DNA of 64,000 bases from an uncultured Spirochaetota bacterium (GTDB taxonomy: Bacteria > Spirochaetota > UBA4802 > UBA5550): NCBI GenBank assembly GCA_937872225.1, contig CALMRZ010000089.1, positions 31,647-95,646 of the forward strand. The letters are read 5' to 3'. Shown piece after piece: positions 25,596 to 34,995 of this stretch; position 1 is the stretch's first letter, and every line of letters starts with the position of its first letter. Under the pieces are notes generated by a model. It was not told the origin of the DNA and ran no database searches. It saw only the letters and a program-made list of their open reading frames with translations. Made by a program: the position numbers and the translations under genes.

Positions 25596-28500
25596 CTATT
25601 CTTCTTTCTGGGCCTCGGCCCCCCCGCCGTCTCCGGCGAGCTTTTTATACCGGTTGTACCTCCGCCGCGCGCTTTCCTCGGCGGCCTTGAAGAATTCCTG
25701 GGCCTTGTCCGGCGACGATTTCTTGAGAGCGTTGTAGCGGACTTCGCCCATGAGGAATTCCTGGAACTTCTCCCACTTCGGTTCCTTTGAGTCGAGGATG
25801 AAGGGGTTCTTACCCTGCTCCTCGAGGAGCGGGTTGTAGCGGTACAGGTGCCAGTAGCCGCACTCCACGGCGAGTTTACCCTCGAGCTGGGACTTTCCCA
25901 TGCCTGCCCGGAGCCCGTGGTTGATGCACGGCGAGTAGGCGATGATCAGCGACGGACCCGGGTACGCCTCGGCCTCGAGGATGGCCCGTATCGTCTGCGG
26001 CTGGCTCGCGCCCATGGATATCTGGGCCACGTAGACGTTGCCGTAGGTCATGGCCATCATTCCCAGGTCCTTTTTCCCGACGCGTTTGCCGGCCGCGGCG
26101 AACTTCGCCACCGCCGCCAACGGCGTTGCCTTTGAGGACTGTCCGCCGGTGTTGGAATAGACCTCGGTGTCGAGGACCAGGATGTTGATGTCCTCGCCCG
26201 AGGCGATGACGTGGTCAATGCCGCCGTAGCCGATGTCGTAGGCGAACCCGTCGCCGCCGAAGGACCAGACCGACTTCTTGATCAGGTACCGCCTGAGCTT
26301 GATAATCTCCCGGGGGCATTCGCCACCGTCGCGCTGGAGCATGGGAACGAGCCGCGCGGTTATTTCCTTGGATTTCACCGGGTCATTGTGGAATTGCAGC
26401 CATTCGTTGAGGGCGTCCTTCAGCTCGGGCGCGACGTCTTTCTGCATGATATTCATCGCGAGTTCCGCGATGCGGCGCTTCATCTGGTTGATCCCGGCAA
26501 GCATGCCGTAGCCGTACTCCGCGGCGTCCTCGAAGAGGGAGCTCGCCCATGCCGGGCCGTGGCCGTCGGGGTTGGTGCAGTAGGGGGTTGAGGGCGCCGT
26601 GCCGCCGTATATGGAGGAGCAGCCCGTCGCGTTGGCGATCATCATGCGGTCGCCGAAGAGCTGGGTGATCAGCTTGATGTAGGGTGTCTCGCCGCAGCCG
26701 GCGCAGGCGCCGGAGTACTCGAAGAGCGGCTGGGCGAACTGGATCCCTTTCACCGTGGTCTTCGGCATCAGGGTGTCCTTGTAGGTCACCTCGCCGGCGA
26801 AATATTCCCATATATGCCCCTGCACGGCCTGGGTGTCTATCGGTTTCATGACCAGCGCCTTCTCCTTGGCCGGGCACACGTCGGCGCAGTTGCCGCAGCC
26901 GGTGCAGTCCAGCGGGCTTATCTGTATCCTGAACTTGAGTCCCTGGAGTTCCTTTCCCTTGGCTTCAAGGAGCGCGGTCCCTTCGGGAACTCCAGCGGCC
27001 TCCTTTTCGTCAAGCAGGAAGGGCCGTATGACGGCGTGGGGACAAACGCACGCGCACTGGTTGCACTGGATGCAGTTGTCGGGCTGCCACTCCGGCACGT
27101 TGACGGCGATGCCGCGCTTCTCGAACCGGGTCGTGCCGTTCGGGAAGGTGCCGTCGGGATTGTCGACGAAGGCGCTCACCGGGAGGTGTCCCCCCTCGTA
27201 CCGGTTGATCGGCATGACGACCTTGCGGATGAACCTGGGGAGTTCCTTCTCCCTGGCATTCTCCCGCGCCAGGCTGATGTGCTTCCATTCTTCCGGTACG
27301 TCCACCTTGATGACTTCGCTTCCGCCGCGGTCGATGGCTGCGATGTTCATCTGCACCACGTTGTCTCCCTTGATGCCGTATGATTTTTTGACCGCTTCCT
27401 TCATCTTCTCGAGGGCCGTGTTGTAATCCATGATATTGGCGAGCTTGAAGAAGGCCGCCTGCATGATGGAGTTCGTCCTGGTCCCCAGGCCGAGCTCCTC
27501 GGCGATCCTGGTGGCGTTGATGATGTAGAACTGGATGTTGTTGACCGCCATGTACTTCTTCATGCGGTCGGGGAGCCGCTTCTTCGTTTCTTCCGCGTCC
27601 CAGGTGCTGTTCAGGAGGAACGTGCCGTCCCTGTCCAGGCCCTCGAGCATATTGTACTTGTAAATGTAGACCGGCACGTGGCACGCCACGAAGCGCGGGT
27701 GGTGGATCAGGTACGTTGACTTGATCGGCTCCGTGCCGAAGCGGAGGTGCGATATGGTGATGCCCCCCGACTTCTTCGCATCATAGGCGAAATAGGCCTG
27801 GGCGTAGTAATCGGTGTTGTCGCCGATGATTTTCATCGAGTTCTTGTTGGCCCCGACGGTGCCGTCGGCGCCGACGCCGTAAAACTTGTAGGCCATGGTG
27901 CCTTTCGGTCCCAGGAAGCGCTGCTCCCCGACGGGGAGGGAGCGGTAGGTGATGTCGTCCGTGATGCCCACGGTGAAGAAGTTCTTCGGCTCGAAGGACT
28001 TCAGGTTGTCGAAGACCGCGAGGAGGCGTCCCGGGGTCGTGTCCTTCGATGAAAGGCCGTAGGTGCCGGCCACGATCATCGGCTTGTTGTCGATGTTGTA
28101 GAATATCTCTTTCAGTTCCCGGTAGAGAGGGCCGCCGTTGGCGCCCGGTTCCTTGGTCCGGTCCAGGGCGGCAATGCGCTTGACCGTGACCGGAATCACC
28201 TTCATGAGGTAGCGCTTCGAGAAGGGGCGGTACAGGTGGACGGTTATCACCCCGACCTTCTCGCCGCGGGCTATCAGGGTGTCGACCGCTTCCTGGAGGC
28301 TCTCCGTCACGGAGCCCATGGCGACGACCACGTACTCGGCGTTCTTGTCGCCGTAATAGGTAAAGGGGTGGTATTCCCGCCCCGTGATGTTGCTGATCTC
28401 CGCCATGTAGCTGTCGACCATGTCGGGGATGGCGTCGTAGTAGGTGTTGGACGCCTCGCGCATCTGGAAGAAGATATCCGGGTTCTGGGACGTGCCGCGC

Positions 28501-29150
28501 GTGACCGGGTGCTCCGGGTTCAGGGCCCTGCGCCGGAACGCGTCGACAGCCGTGAAATCGACGAGCTGTTCCAGGTCCTCGTAGTCGATCACCTCTATCT
28601 TCTGGATCTCATGGGAGGTGCGGAAGCCGTCGAAGAAGTGCAGGAAGGGCACCCTGCTCTTGATCGCGGCCAGGTGTGCGATGGCCCCCAGGTCCATGAC
28701 CTGCTGTACGCTGGAGCTGGCGAGCATGGCGAAGCCGGTCTGGCGCACGGCGTAAATATCGGAATGGTCCCCGAAGATCGACAGGGCGTGCGTCGATATG
28801 GTGCGCGCCGTCACGTGGATGACGCCGGGAAGGAGCTCGCCGGATATTTTGTACATGTTCGGGATCATCAGGAGGAGGCCCTGCGACGCGGTGTAGGTGG
28901 AGGCGAGGGCCCCGGCCTGGAGGGCCCCGTGCATGGTGGCTGCCGCCCCGGCCTCGGACTGCATCTCGATGACCCTCACCACGTTGCCGAAGATGTTCTT
29001 TTTACCCGCGGCCGCCCACTCGTCGATGGTCTCGGCTATAGGGGACGACGGCGTGATGGGATAGATCGCCGCCACCTCGGTAAAGGCATAGGCGACATGG
29101 GCCGCCGCCATGTTTCCGTCCATTGATTTCATGACTTTTTTCTCGGACAT
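25596..29150 (-). CDS. nifJ: Pyruvate:ferredoxin (flavodoxin) oxidoreductase
   Basis: This 1184-residue single-chain PFOR turns pyruvate and CoA into acetyl-CoA and CO2 and passes electrons to ferredoxin; it marks anaerobic metabolism. The start at 29150 has AAGGAG upstream and gives MSEKKVMKSMDGNMAAAHVA, as in other PFORs. The domains run in order: pyrimidine-binding domain I (YPITPSSPIAE), gamma and linker regions, a two-cluster ferredoxin insert (CIQCNQCACVCPHAVI and CTGCGNCADVCPAK), the cluster ligand CAGCGETPYIKL, and the TPP site GDGFAYDIGYGGIDH with EVYSNTGGQ. All cysteines for three 4Fe-4S clusters are visible. The gene ends in TAG. Confidence 0.97.
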   Translation of the reverse strand: MSEKKVMKSMDGNMAAAHVAYAFTEVAAIYPITPSSPIAETIDEWAAAGKKNIFGNVVRVIEMQSEAGAAATMHGALQAGALASTYTASQGLLLMIPNMYKISGELLPGVIHVTARTISTHALSIFGDHSDIYAVRQTGFAMLASSSVQQVMDLGAIAHLAAIKSRVPFLHFFDGFRTSHEIQKIEVIDYEDLEQLVDFTAVDAFRRRALNPEHPVTRGTSQNPDIFFQMREASNTYYDAIPDMVDSYMAEISNITGREYHPFTYYGDKNAEYVVVAMGSVTESLQEAVDTLIARGEKVGVITVHLYRPFSKRYLMKVIPVTVKRIAALDRTKEPGANGGPLYRELKEIFYNIDNKPMIVAGTYGLSSKDTTPGRLLAVFDNLKSFEPKNFFTVGITDDITYRSLPVGEQRFLGPKGTMAYKFYGVGADGTVGANKNSMKIIGDNTDYYAQAYFAYDAKKSGGITISHLRFGTEPIKSTYLIHHPRFVACHVPVYIYKYNMLEGLDRDGTFLLNSTWDAEETKKRLPDRMKKYMAVNNIQFYIINATRIAEELGLGTRTNSIMQAAFFKLANIMDYNTALEKMKEAVKKSYGIKGDNVVQMNIAAIDRGGSEVIKVDVPEEWKHISLARENAREKELPRFIRKVVMPINRYEGGHLPVSAFVDNPDGTFPNGTTRFEKRGIAVNVPEWQPDNCIQCNQCACVCPHAVIRPFLLDEKEAAGVPEGTALLEAKGKELQGLKFRIQISPLDCTGCGNCADVCPAKEKALVMKPIDTQAVQGHIWEYFAGEVTYKDTLMPKTTVKGIQFAQPLFEYSGACAGCGETPYIKLITQLFGDRMMIANATGCSSIYGGTAPSTPYCTNPDGHGPAWASSLFEDAAEYGYGMLAGINQMKRRIAELAMNIMQKDVAPELKDALNEWLQFHNDPVKSKEITARLVPMLQRDGGECPREIIKLRRYLIKKSVWSFGGDGFAYDIGYGGIDHVIASGEDINILVLDTEVYSNTGGQSSKATPLAAVAKFAAAGKRVGKKDLGMMAMTYGNVYVAQISMGASQPQTIRAILEAEAYPGPSLIIAYSPCINHGLRAGMGKSQLEGKLAVECGYWHLYRYNPLLEEQGKNPFILDSKEPKWEKFQEFLMGEVRYNALKKSSPDKAQEFFKAAEESARRRYNRYKKLAGDGGGAEAQKEE

Positions 29151-29926
29151 ATCTCTTGCTCCTTCTGACTGATGGTAGTGCGCGAATGGAACCGGTATCA
29201 CGACCCGGATAGGATTCACAACGCCGCCGCACAAAAAGGGTACTGTAAGTACTACAAGCACAAGAAATGAAAAGCGTCCTGTCGGCACCGGCAGCGGACA
29301 AACCCCGGACGTATACATTGTACAGGGCAGGGGCTGTACCTATAACGCGAAAAAACAGGTCGGGAAAATCCACTATCGGTGAGTTGAGATTCCCCCCCCC
29401 TGCTGTATATGAAAAATCCGGCAAACCAAAATATCAAGAATAAAAAGGCAATTTTTTAAAAATCATCGAACGGTGCGCGATTGGGCAGCCTGCTTTTCAT
29501 GATCATTCAATCCGATGACACACTGACATCAGTATAATGCTTCTCTGTTCTTCAGGAATATCAGATCTTAATTGACAAGGCCAGAGATTCTGAATAGTGA
29601 GCAATCGCTCATGTGATTTCTTTTCATGGAAATCATCCGCACTCTATATGTAAGGAAGTTATTCGCATCCATCAGACGGAATGAGTTGGCGTTGTCAGTC
29701 ATTATGCAATATGGCATAACAGCGTTGCTGAAGCATTGCTTTTTTTGCATAGAAACGACCGCAGCAGCGGTGCGGGAATACCAGCGTAGAGGATCTGCAA
29801 GTATTAAAAATATGACTGGACAGAGTAATGAAAAATGTATACCGGAGAGATGGGCCATACGATGCGTGCCGCCGTATCGGTAACGGCCATGGTGATGGAT
29901 GTTGAAATGACATTGAAGGTTGTCCC
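29151..29926. other. Long intergenic region between divergent genes
   Basis: This 775-bp gap lies between nifJ (leftward) and the VOC gene (rightward). The frames across it have no plausible start or protein-like composition. It is more AT-rich than its surroundings, with an A/T tract at 29445-29465, and should hold the nifJ promoter. I see no repeat, RNA gene or recognisable regulator site in it. Confidence 0.4.
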
Positions 29927-30406
29927 ATGAAGTACATATGCGCCATGCTGGTTGTTGATGATATCGAAACATCAAAAGCATTTTATCATGATGTTCTGGG
30001 TCAGACGATCAAGTATGATTTCGGGGAAAACGTGACGTTCCACGGCGATTTTGCCATCCATAAAAAATCTCATTACCAGGGTCTTATCGGCAATCGGGAT
30101 ATCAGGCAGGGCGAGCATGCCGTCGAATTGTATTTCGAATATAACGATGTTGAAAAAATGGAGCGGGACCTTGCCGCGCGGGGAGTGGAGTTCGTCCACC
30201 GGACCAGTGAACAGCCCTGGCGGCAGAAGGTGCTGCGGTGTTATGACCCCGACGGGTATATCATTGAAATAGGGGAATCGCTGGCTCACCTTTCGCACCG
30301 CCTGCATGGGGAGGGGGTCGCGGAAGAAAGGATAGCGGAGATTGTCGGCATCCCCGTCGGGATGGTGAGAGAAGGGATGGATTCATTCGGGAAAGGAGGA
30401 AACTGA
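29927..30406 (+). CDS. VOC-superfamily (glyoxalase-like) protein
   Basis: This 159-residue protein carries one vicinal-oxygen-chelate module: YICAMLVVDDIETSKAFYHD then VLGQTI at the start, a second half with EHAVELYFEYNDVEKMERDL, and VLRCYDPDGYIIEIGESL. Metal-ligand positions would be His near the middle and Glu in IIEIGE. The last 35 residues (SHRLHGEGVAEERIAEIVGI) are helical and not part of the usual fold. Members act as lyases, dioxygenases or resistance proteins, and the substrate is unknown. It overlaps nothing but is only 2 bp from the next gene, so the two are one operon. Confidence 0.85.
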   Translation: MKYICAMLVVDDIETSKAFYHDVLGQTIKYDFGENVTFHGDFAIHKKSHYQGLIGNRDIRQGEHAVELYFEYNDVEKMERDLAARGVEFVHRTSEQPWRQKVLRCYDPDGYIIEIGESLAHLSHRLHGEGVAEERIAEIVGIPVGMVREGMDSFGKGGN

Positions 30407-30408
30407 AA

Positions 30409-30888
30409 TTGAAGATTACCGAAGAGGAGCATAGGGGACTTTCGCAGATGTCCTTCGCGCGGATGGACGGCGCGTGGTTCATGGCGGTTGCCAAGAAATT
30501 CGGCATTGACGCGGCGTGGGAAATGGACGTGGAGGCATGGAAGCAGTTTTCCTATGTCATGGGAAAGAATATAAGGAAGAGACATTTTGCCGAACCCCAA
30601 TGGCCGTCATCCTTCCTGGACGCGATGGAAATCTTTATGAACATCCTGGGGATAACGAACCGGACCGTGGAATTGAATGAAAACGCGATCCACGTGCGGG
30701 TCGCGGATTGCGACATCCAGAAGGGGATCGCCAAGGCGGGAATCGCCGACTGCGGCATCGTCACCGTGGAGACCTATAGGGGCATGGCCCGCGGCCTTTT
30801 CGGAAAAGATACGGATATCGAGGTGGTGCACGCGAAGAACCTGAACCACGGCGCGGACTGCTGCGAGGTCATCATACGGAGACCATGA
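30409..30888 (+). CDS. DUF6125-like protein
   Basis: This 159-residue soluble protein starts at a TTG (30409) with AAAGGAGG nine bases upstream and only 2 bp after the VOC stop, so translation is probably coupled. It has the DUF6125 pattern: an N-terminal helix pair with DGAWFMAVAKKFGIDAAWEM, then a beta-alpha body in which VRVADCDIQKGIAKAG and ADCGIVTVETYRG recur, ending GADCCEVIIRR. The ending resembles V4R small-molecule-binding domains. No enzyme activity is established for the family. The operon with a VOC protein suggests handling of a small organic molecule, which is an inference. Confidence 0.7.
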   Translation: MKITEEEHRGLSQMSFARMDGAWFMAVAKKFGIDAAWEMDVEAWKQFSYVMGKNIRKRHFAEPQWPSSFLDAMEIFMNILGITNRTVELNENAIHVRVADCDIQKGIAKAGIADCGIVTVETYRGMARGLFGKDTDIEVVHAKNLNHGADCCEVIIRRP

Positions 30889-31195
30889 ACCATTTTCCGG
30901 CCCGTGAAACACATTGCCGCTGACAACAATACGGGGGAACGCCGCCCTGTTGCTCTCGTAGTAGGGGCATGCCTGCAGTAATCGTCTCCGGGAAGCCGGC
31001 TTTGGACTGGCACACCGCGCTGGCGAGGCCGCCGATGCCGGACCCGATGACGACCCCGGGTAGTACCCCGGTATTTTTCCCTTCCTCGGCAATCTTGTTC
31101 ACGGATCTGTCGGATATGCAGCCGGCGGACAGCGACAGGGCCGCAACGGAAGCTGGCCGGATGAGTTAACGACGGGTCGGTTTCCCGTGTTTCAT
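30872..31195 (-). pseudogene. Tat-exported FAD oxidoreductase remnant with stop inside the signal
   Basis: Read leftward from ATG 31195, the frame gives MKHGKPTRR, then TAA at 31168-31166, then LIRPASVAALSLSAGC and, further on, VVIGSGIGGLASAV. Joined across the stop this is a twin-arginine lipoprotein-type signal followed by the GxGxxG FAD motif of GMC/phytoene-desaturase-like enzymes. After about residue 60 the similarity is lost and the frame ends at 30872, overlapping the end of the DUF6125 gene. A working enzyme would be about 500 residues. So the gene is both stopped and truncated. The two lesions show it is dead rather than mis-started. Confidence 0.65.
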
Positions 31196-31387
31196 GTCGT
31201 ATCCCCTTGAGTGGATGAGCGGTGAATCCCGCCGCCTTCGGCGGCGGAACGGTTTATCCGGCAAGCCATATTTTCTACTTGCAATGTATTATTTCTTCCG
31301 GTAATGTATCAAATGTAGTATGCTGATACTGAAATGACAATTGTCGGCAGTCATCATGCCGGAACACGTTGTACAGGAGAAAGAAAT

Positions 31388-31654
31388 ATGAAAAGCCTTT
31401 CCAGGATTGTTGTTGCCGCCGCTGTTCTGTTTTCAATGCTGGTTTTAATATCCTTGTCCGCTTCAAGCGCAAAGAAAAAGGACCGGAATTGCCTCAACAG
31501 GTGCGCCGCCGATTACCGGTACTGCTTAAAAAAAGCAAAGGACTATAACTATAAAGAACGCATATCCGCCGGGAACGTGTGCATCAAGGAAAAGAACACC
31601 TGCGTAGGCCTGTGCCCCGACGCTATGGTGTTCCGGAAAAATACGCCGGATTGA
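31388..31654 (+). CDS. Small secreted cysteine-rich protein
   Basis: The ATG at 31388 has AGGAG upstream and yields 88 residues. Residues 1-28 are a signal peptide (RIVVAAAVLFSMLVLISL, SASSA). The mature 60 residues hold five cysteines in the pattern CLNRC, YC, VC, TCVGLC, and many lysines. This fits a small disulphide-linked helical hairpin in the periplasm. No family is recognised. It lies alone between a dead gene and the AlkZ-related gene. Confidence 0.7.
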   Translation: MKSLSRIVVAAAVLFSMLVLISLSASSAKKKDRNCLNRCAADYRYCLKKAKDYNYKERISAGNVCIKEKNTCVGLCPDAMVFRKNTPD

Positions 31655-31734
31655 TTCCCCTCCTGTCCGGAGCGAATAGCGGCATAAAAAGAAGTTGATC
31701 CGCGGTAAAGGCGTATCGCAGTGGTCCTTGCTGT

Positions 31735-32412
31735 ATGAAGCGTATAAAAATCGCCACCTGCCTCGACCTCAGGAACGTTGTCATGGAATTGGGGTTTCTT
31801 CCTCTTTTCCAGAACGAGGCGGCCGGCTTTTCCCTCATGGACTGCACCGGCATCGGACGCTGGTGGACGGGGGACGAGAAGACCGATCCCTGGGTGTGGC
31901 GCATGATACTTTCAGAGGACCCCTCCATAGCCTACGGCAAGCTCTTCAGGAACAGGGCGGGCTTCGTGTCAAGAGAATGGTTTCCCTATATGGCCTCGTA
32001 TCGTCGGGACGGCTATGACTTTGACGCCCGGTATGATGACGGCAAGGCCTCCCGCAAGTGCAAGAAGATCATGGACCTCTTCGAGAATCAGCCGATGATA
32101 CCCTCGTACCTCATCAAGTCCATGGCGGGTTTTTCCGCCAGGGGTGAAAAGGGGTTTGAGGGCGCCCTCACTCTCCTGCAGATGCAGACCTATATAACCG
32201 TCCGCGGCTTCACCAGGAAACAGAACAAGGCCGGGGATTACTACGGCTGGCACATCAGCGTATATTCCAGGACCGAGGACAAGTTCGGGAAAAATTTCGC
32301 AGCGAAGTCATACCGCCTGGGCGCTGACGATTCAAGGGAAAAGCTTGTCCGACAGATGATGAAGATCAACCCGGGAGTTGGTTATGAGGAAGCGGAGGCA
32401 TTCCTGAAATAG
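31735..32412 (+). CDS. AlkZ-related protein
   Basis: This 225-residue protein resembles the family annotated as AlkZ-related, small relatives of the AlkZ/YcaQ DNA glycosylases. The recognisable block is RWWTGDEKTDPWVWRMILSE, then YGKLFRNRAGFVSREWFPY, then a basic DDGKASRKCKKIMDLFE. The C-terminal half has a winged-helix-like look (MIPSYLIKSMAGFSARGEKG). The QxQ catalytic motif of full AlkZ proteins is only suggested by LLQMQTYITV. A role in repair or DNA binding is an inference from the family name. It ends in TAG and is convergent with the next gene after 22 bp. Confidence 0.6.
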   Translation: MKRIKIATCLDLRNVVMELGFLPLFQNEAAGFSLMDCTGIGRWWTGDEKTDPWVWRMILSEDPSIAYGKLFRNRAGFVSREWFPYMASYRRDGYDFDARYDDGKASRKCKKIMDLFENQPMIPSYLIKSMAGFSARGEKGFEGALTLLQMQTYITVRGFTRKQNKAGDYYGWHISVYSRTEDKFGKNFAAKSYRLGADDSREKLVRQMMKINPGVGYEEAEAFLK

Positions 32413-32433
32413 CGGTGCGCGCGGACCATGCGG

Positions 32434-33108
32434 TTATTTGAGAAGGGTCAGTTTGAACGATGCGCCATCTTTCTCGCGTTTCAGTATTTTGTATTTTTCC
32501 ATTTTCTGGCACAGCTTGTTTATGACGATGGGGTCTATCTTCACCTCGTCCCTCAGCTCCGCCTGGATAAAGCCGGGGTTCTTTCCAAGGAATTTCCGTA
32601 TTTCCAGTCCCGCCTTAAGCACTTCCTCCATGTCATCAACGGCGTTTTTGTGCCTGGATAAATCATTATAATATTCAACGATGTCTTTCAGGTCCTTCAG
32701 CGGTGCGGCATGTCCGGCGAAGGAGCAGTAATCGCCGAAATCGCTGATGCAGGGCACTTCGCCGGTGAATTCTGTCTGTCCCTCGATATCCGAGTTTGCA
32801 TCAAGGTCGGGATGCTGCTTTTTCAGGAGCCGCAGCGCCGCGTCCTGCCACTTCTCATTTCCCATCATTGCTTTCACGGCTTCCGGCATTATTTTTTTGA
32901 ATACTTCGGACAGGGTAGTGGCCAGAATCCTGTCTTCAAGGCAGCAGATGCAGGTATAGGCATGCTTCAGTATGTCCTCATGCATGCCGGTTTCAATGGC
33001 TTTTTGCAGGAGGGGCGCCGTGTTTTCATACAGCTCGACTTTCCGGGTATGGGAAAGTTCGGGGAATGCCCTTTTTATCGTTTTTATTATGGGAGGTATC
33101 GTGTCCAT
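32434..33108 (-). CDS. Hypothetical protein with C-terminal winged-helix-like region
   Basis: I use the ATG at 33108 (224 residues); a TTG at 33138 would add ten. Neither has a clear ribosome binding site. The protein is helical, with a Cys pair in HAYTCICCLEDRIL near residue 55 and CISDFGDYCSFAGH near 130. The last 60 residues (GFIQAELRDEVKIDPIVINK, LCQKMEKYKILKREKDG) look like a winged helix: two helices followed by a basic hairpin. A DNA-binding regulator is possible, but no family is recognised. The 250 bp upstream are otherwise empty up to the structured leader. Confidence 0.6.
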   Translation of the reverse strand: MDTIPPIIKTIKRAFPELSHTRKVELYENTAPLLQKAIETGMHEDILKHAYTCICCLEDRILATTLSEVFKKIMPEAVKAMMGNEKWQDAALRLLKKQHPDLDANSDIEGQTEFTGEVPCISDFGDYCSFAGHAAPLKDLKDIVEYYNDLSRHKNAVDDMEEVLKAGLEIRKFLGKNPGFIQAELRDEVKIDPIVINKLCQKMEKYKILKREKDGASFKLTLLK

Positions 33109-33360
33109 GGCGTTCTGGGTATTGCCCGGGCCCTTCAATCAGCCGGGCGGCGTCAACAGGGACTGCAGAATCGAGTTATTTTCATCAGGTTTTTGGGGGG
33201 ATGTCCAGCACTTTTTGCACGGAACGGCGCGGCGGATGCCACCGTTGTTGTATTGTGCAAACCGTGGAATACTTGACAGTTTTCTTGATATGGGGTACTG
33301 TCGGGTCAGGATGTTCGGGTGGCATATGCATTGATGTCAATGAAGCATGAATCGAAATGA

Positions 33361-33467
33361 AAACAGAGTGATCGTCGTACGGCCGTGCCGGTGTTGAATA
33401 CCGTACCGGCTTTGGCCAAACTCTTGAAACAGCGGTGCCAATCGCATCGGCGCACTCTGTTTTTTTT
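33361..33467 (+). ncRNA. Structured leader ending in a terminator, candidate riboswitch or attenuator
   Basis: AAACAGAGTG at 33361-33370 pairs perfectly with CACTCTGTTT at 33453-33462, closing an 82-nt loop. The following T-run reaches 33467, so the outer stem looks like an intrinsic terminator. Inside are at least two more stems: GGCCGTGCCGGT with ACCGGC..GGCC (33381-33416), and GTGCC with GGCGC (33435-33454). The Shine-Dalgarno AGGAG and the ATG of the next gene follow within 20 nt. This is a typical arrangement for a cis-acting control RNA. I do not recognise it as any known class. Confidence 0.45.
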
Positions 33468-33487
33468 ATGTGAAAACAGGAGATGAC

Positions 33488-34852
33488 ATGCGCTCAACCC
33501 TACCGGTGGTTTTTTCTTTATTGCTCCTGATAACGGCCATGCTGCCGGTCCACCTCCATGCGCGGGGCTTTCGCGTAATAGTCGGCTCTTTTGAAAACCC
33601 TGATAATGCCAGGGAGTGGCAGGACATCCTGTACGAATACGGGGTGGACACGAAGCTGGAACATGTCCGTGTTGACGGCGACCTGTTTGTCCGGGTGGCC
33701 CTCTTCGACTCCTTTGACGACAGGGGGGAGGCCGTTTCCGCTCTCAACGAGATGCGCGCCCTCTTTCGTCGCATAGGCTATCCCGCTGGGGATTTATGGA
33801 TAAGTCCGCCCCGGATCTCCGACGCGGGCATACGTCGTGACACGATAAAGGATAATATCATCGAAGGGCGGGTGGTTGACGCCCTCACCGGCAAGCCTTT
33901 GCGGGACGCGAAAATCCGTATCATTGCTTCCCCCGCCCGGGGAACGGCCGCGCGATCATCGGCCGGTGAAACGACATCGGACGCCCAGGGGCATTACAGC
34001 CTCAAGTCTCCCGAAGGGGACGTGTCCCTTGAGATCCAGAGCCCGGGGTACGGGACGACGCGGCTGAATGACCTGCAGGTGATGCCGAGGACAAGGAATT
34101 TTGCACCGACCATCCAGCAGGTTGACACCGGCCATATGGGCCCCGGATCAATAATCGGCACGGTAAGGGATTCCGCGACGAACGAAGCGCTCCCGGGCGT
34201 TACCCTGAAGCTGCGGGAGGGGCTGAATACCCGCCAGGGGCCTGTCATAGCCCGGACCATTACGGATGCGGAGGGCAATTATACCTTCACCGGCATCAAG
34301 GCGGGCAACTACACCGCGGAGATGAGCCTCGAAAAATACATCACCGGGTACATGGAACTGCTTGTCCTGCAGGGGCAGCAGCGGGTCGCGGAAGAGACCA
34401 TTTCGGCCTCGCTCCGGCGCGGTCAGATGAGAATCGTGCTGAGCTGGGGAGAAGAGCCACTGGACCTTGACAGCCACCTGGTGGGGCCCCGGGAAAGCAG
34501 CTATGGAATGTTTCATGTGTTCTTCAACGACCGCGTGGCGGAACTGGCAGACCTGGATGTTGATGACACCTCGTCTTACGGGCCTGAAACGGTCACTATT
34601 AACAAACTCATCTCGGGGAACTATATATATTTCGTCCATGACTATTCCAACCGTTTTAACGAGTATTCCGAAGCCCTTGCCGCCTCGGGAGCCAGGATCA
34701 AGGTTTATAACGACGCGGGCCTGATGCGTACCTTCTATGTTCCTCCCTATAAGGCGGGAACGATCTGGGTCGTGTTCATGATCGACGGCAGGACGGGGCA
34801 GCTGATACCGGTGAACAGGTTCAGCAATGAATTTGATCCCTTCAATCCATGA
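33488..34852 (+). CDS. Secreted SPOR, carboxypeptidase-regulatory-like and DUF2135/YfaP-like protein
   Basis: The ATG at 33488 follows AGGAG and gives 454 residues. Residues 1-25 are a signal peptide. A SPOR-like peptidoglycan-binding module covers about 27-100 (GFRVIVGSFENPDNAREW, RVALFDSFDDRGEAV). Two carboxypeptidase-regulatory-like beta sandwiches follow: NIIEGRVVDALTGKPLRDAK (about 125-205) and SIIGTVRDSATNEALPGVTL (about 220-310). The last 130 residues resemble YfaP/DUF2135: RIVLSWGEEPLDLDSHLVGP and later FVHDYSNRFNE. It is probably a cell-wall-associated envelope protein. A candidate riboswitch-like leader lies immediately upstream, which is unusual for such a gene. Confidence 0.8.
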   Translation: MRSTLPVVFSLLLLITAMLPVHLHARGFRVIVGSFENPDNAREWQDILYEYGVDTKLEHVRVDGDLFVRVALFDSFDDRGEAVSALNEMRALFRRIGYPAGDLWISPPRISDAGIRRDTIKDNIIEGRVVDALTGKPLRDAKIRIIASPARGTAARSSAGETTSDAQGHYSLKSPEGDVSLEIQSPGYGTTRLNDLQVMPRTRNFAPTIQQVDTGHMGPGSIIGTVRDSATNEALPGVTLKLREGLNTRQGPVIARTITDAEGNYTFTGIKAGNYTAEMSLEKYITGYMELLVLQGQQRVAEETISASLRRGQMRIVLSWGEEPLDLDSHLVGPRESSYGMFHVFFNDRVAELADLDVDDTSSYGPETVTINKLISGNYIYFVHDYSNRFNEYSEALAASGARIKVYNDAGLMRTFYVPPYKAGTIWVVFMIDGRTGQLIPVNRFSNEFDPFNP

Positions 34853-34995
34853 CAGTGCGGCGCGAAAATAATGCACCCATGACACTATCTGTCATACCCC
34901 CTGAGCTACATTGATGTTGGTCATCGGGGCGTTCCGGCCTTGACAGGGGCCCTGCATGGATATCATGGCAAAAACGCATCAGAGGGGGTTTGAAA

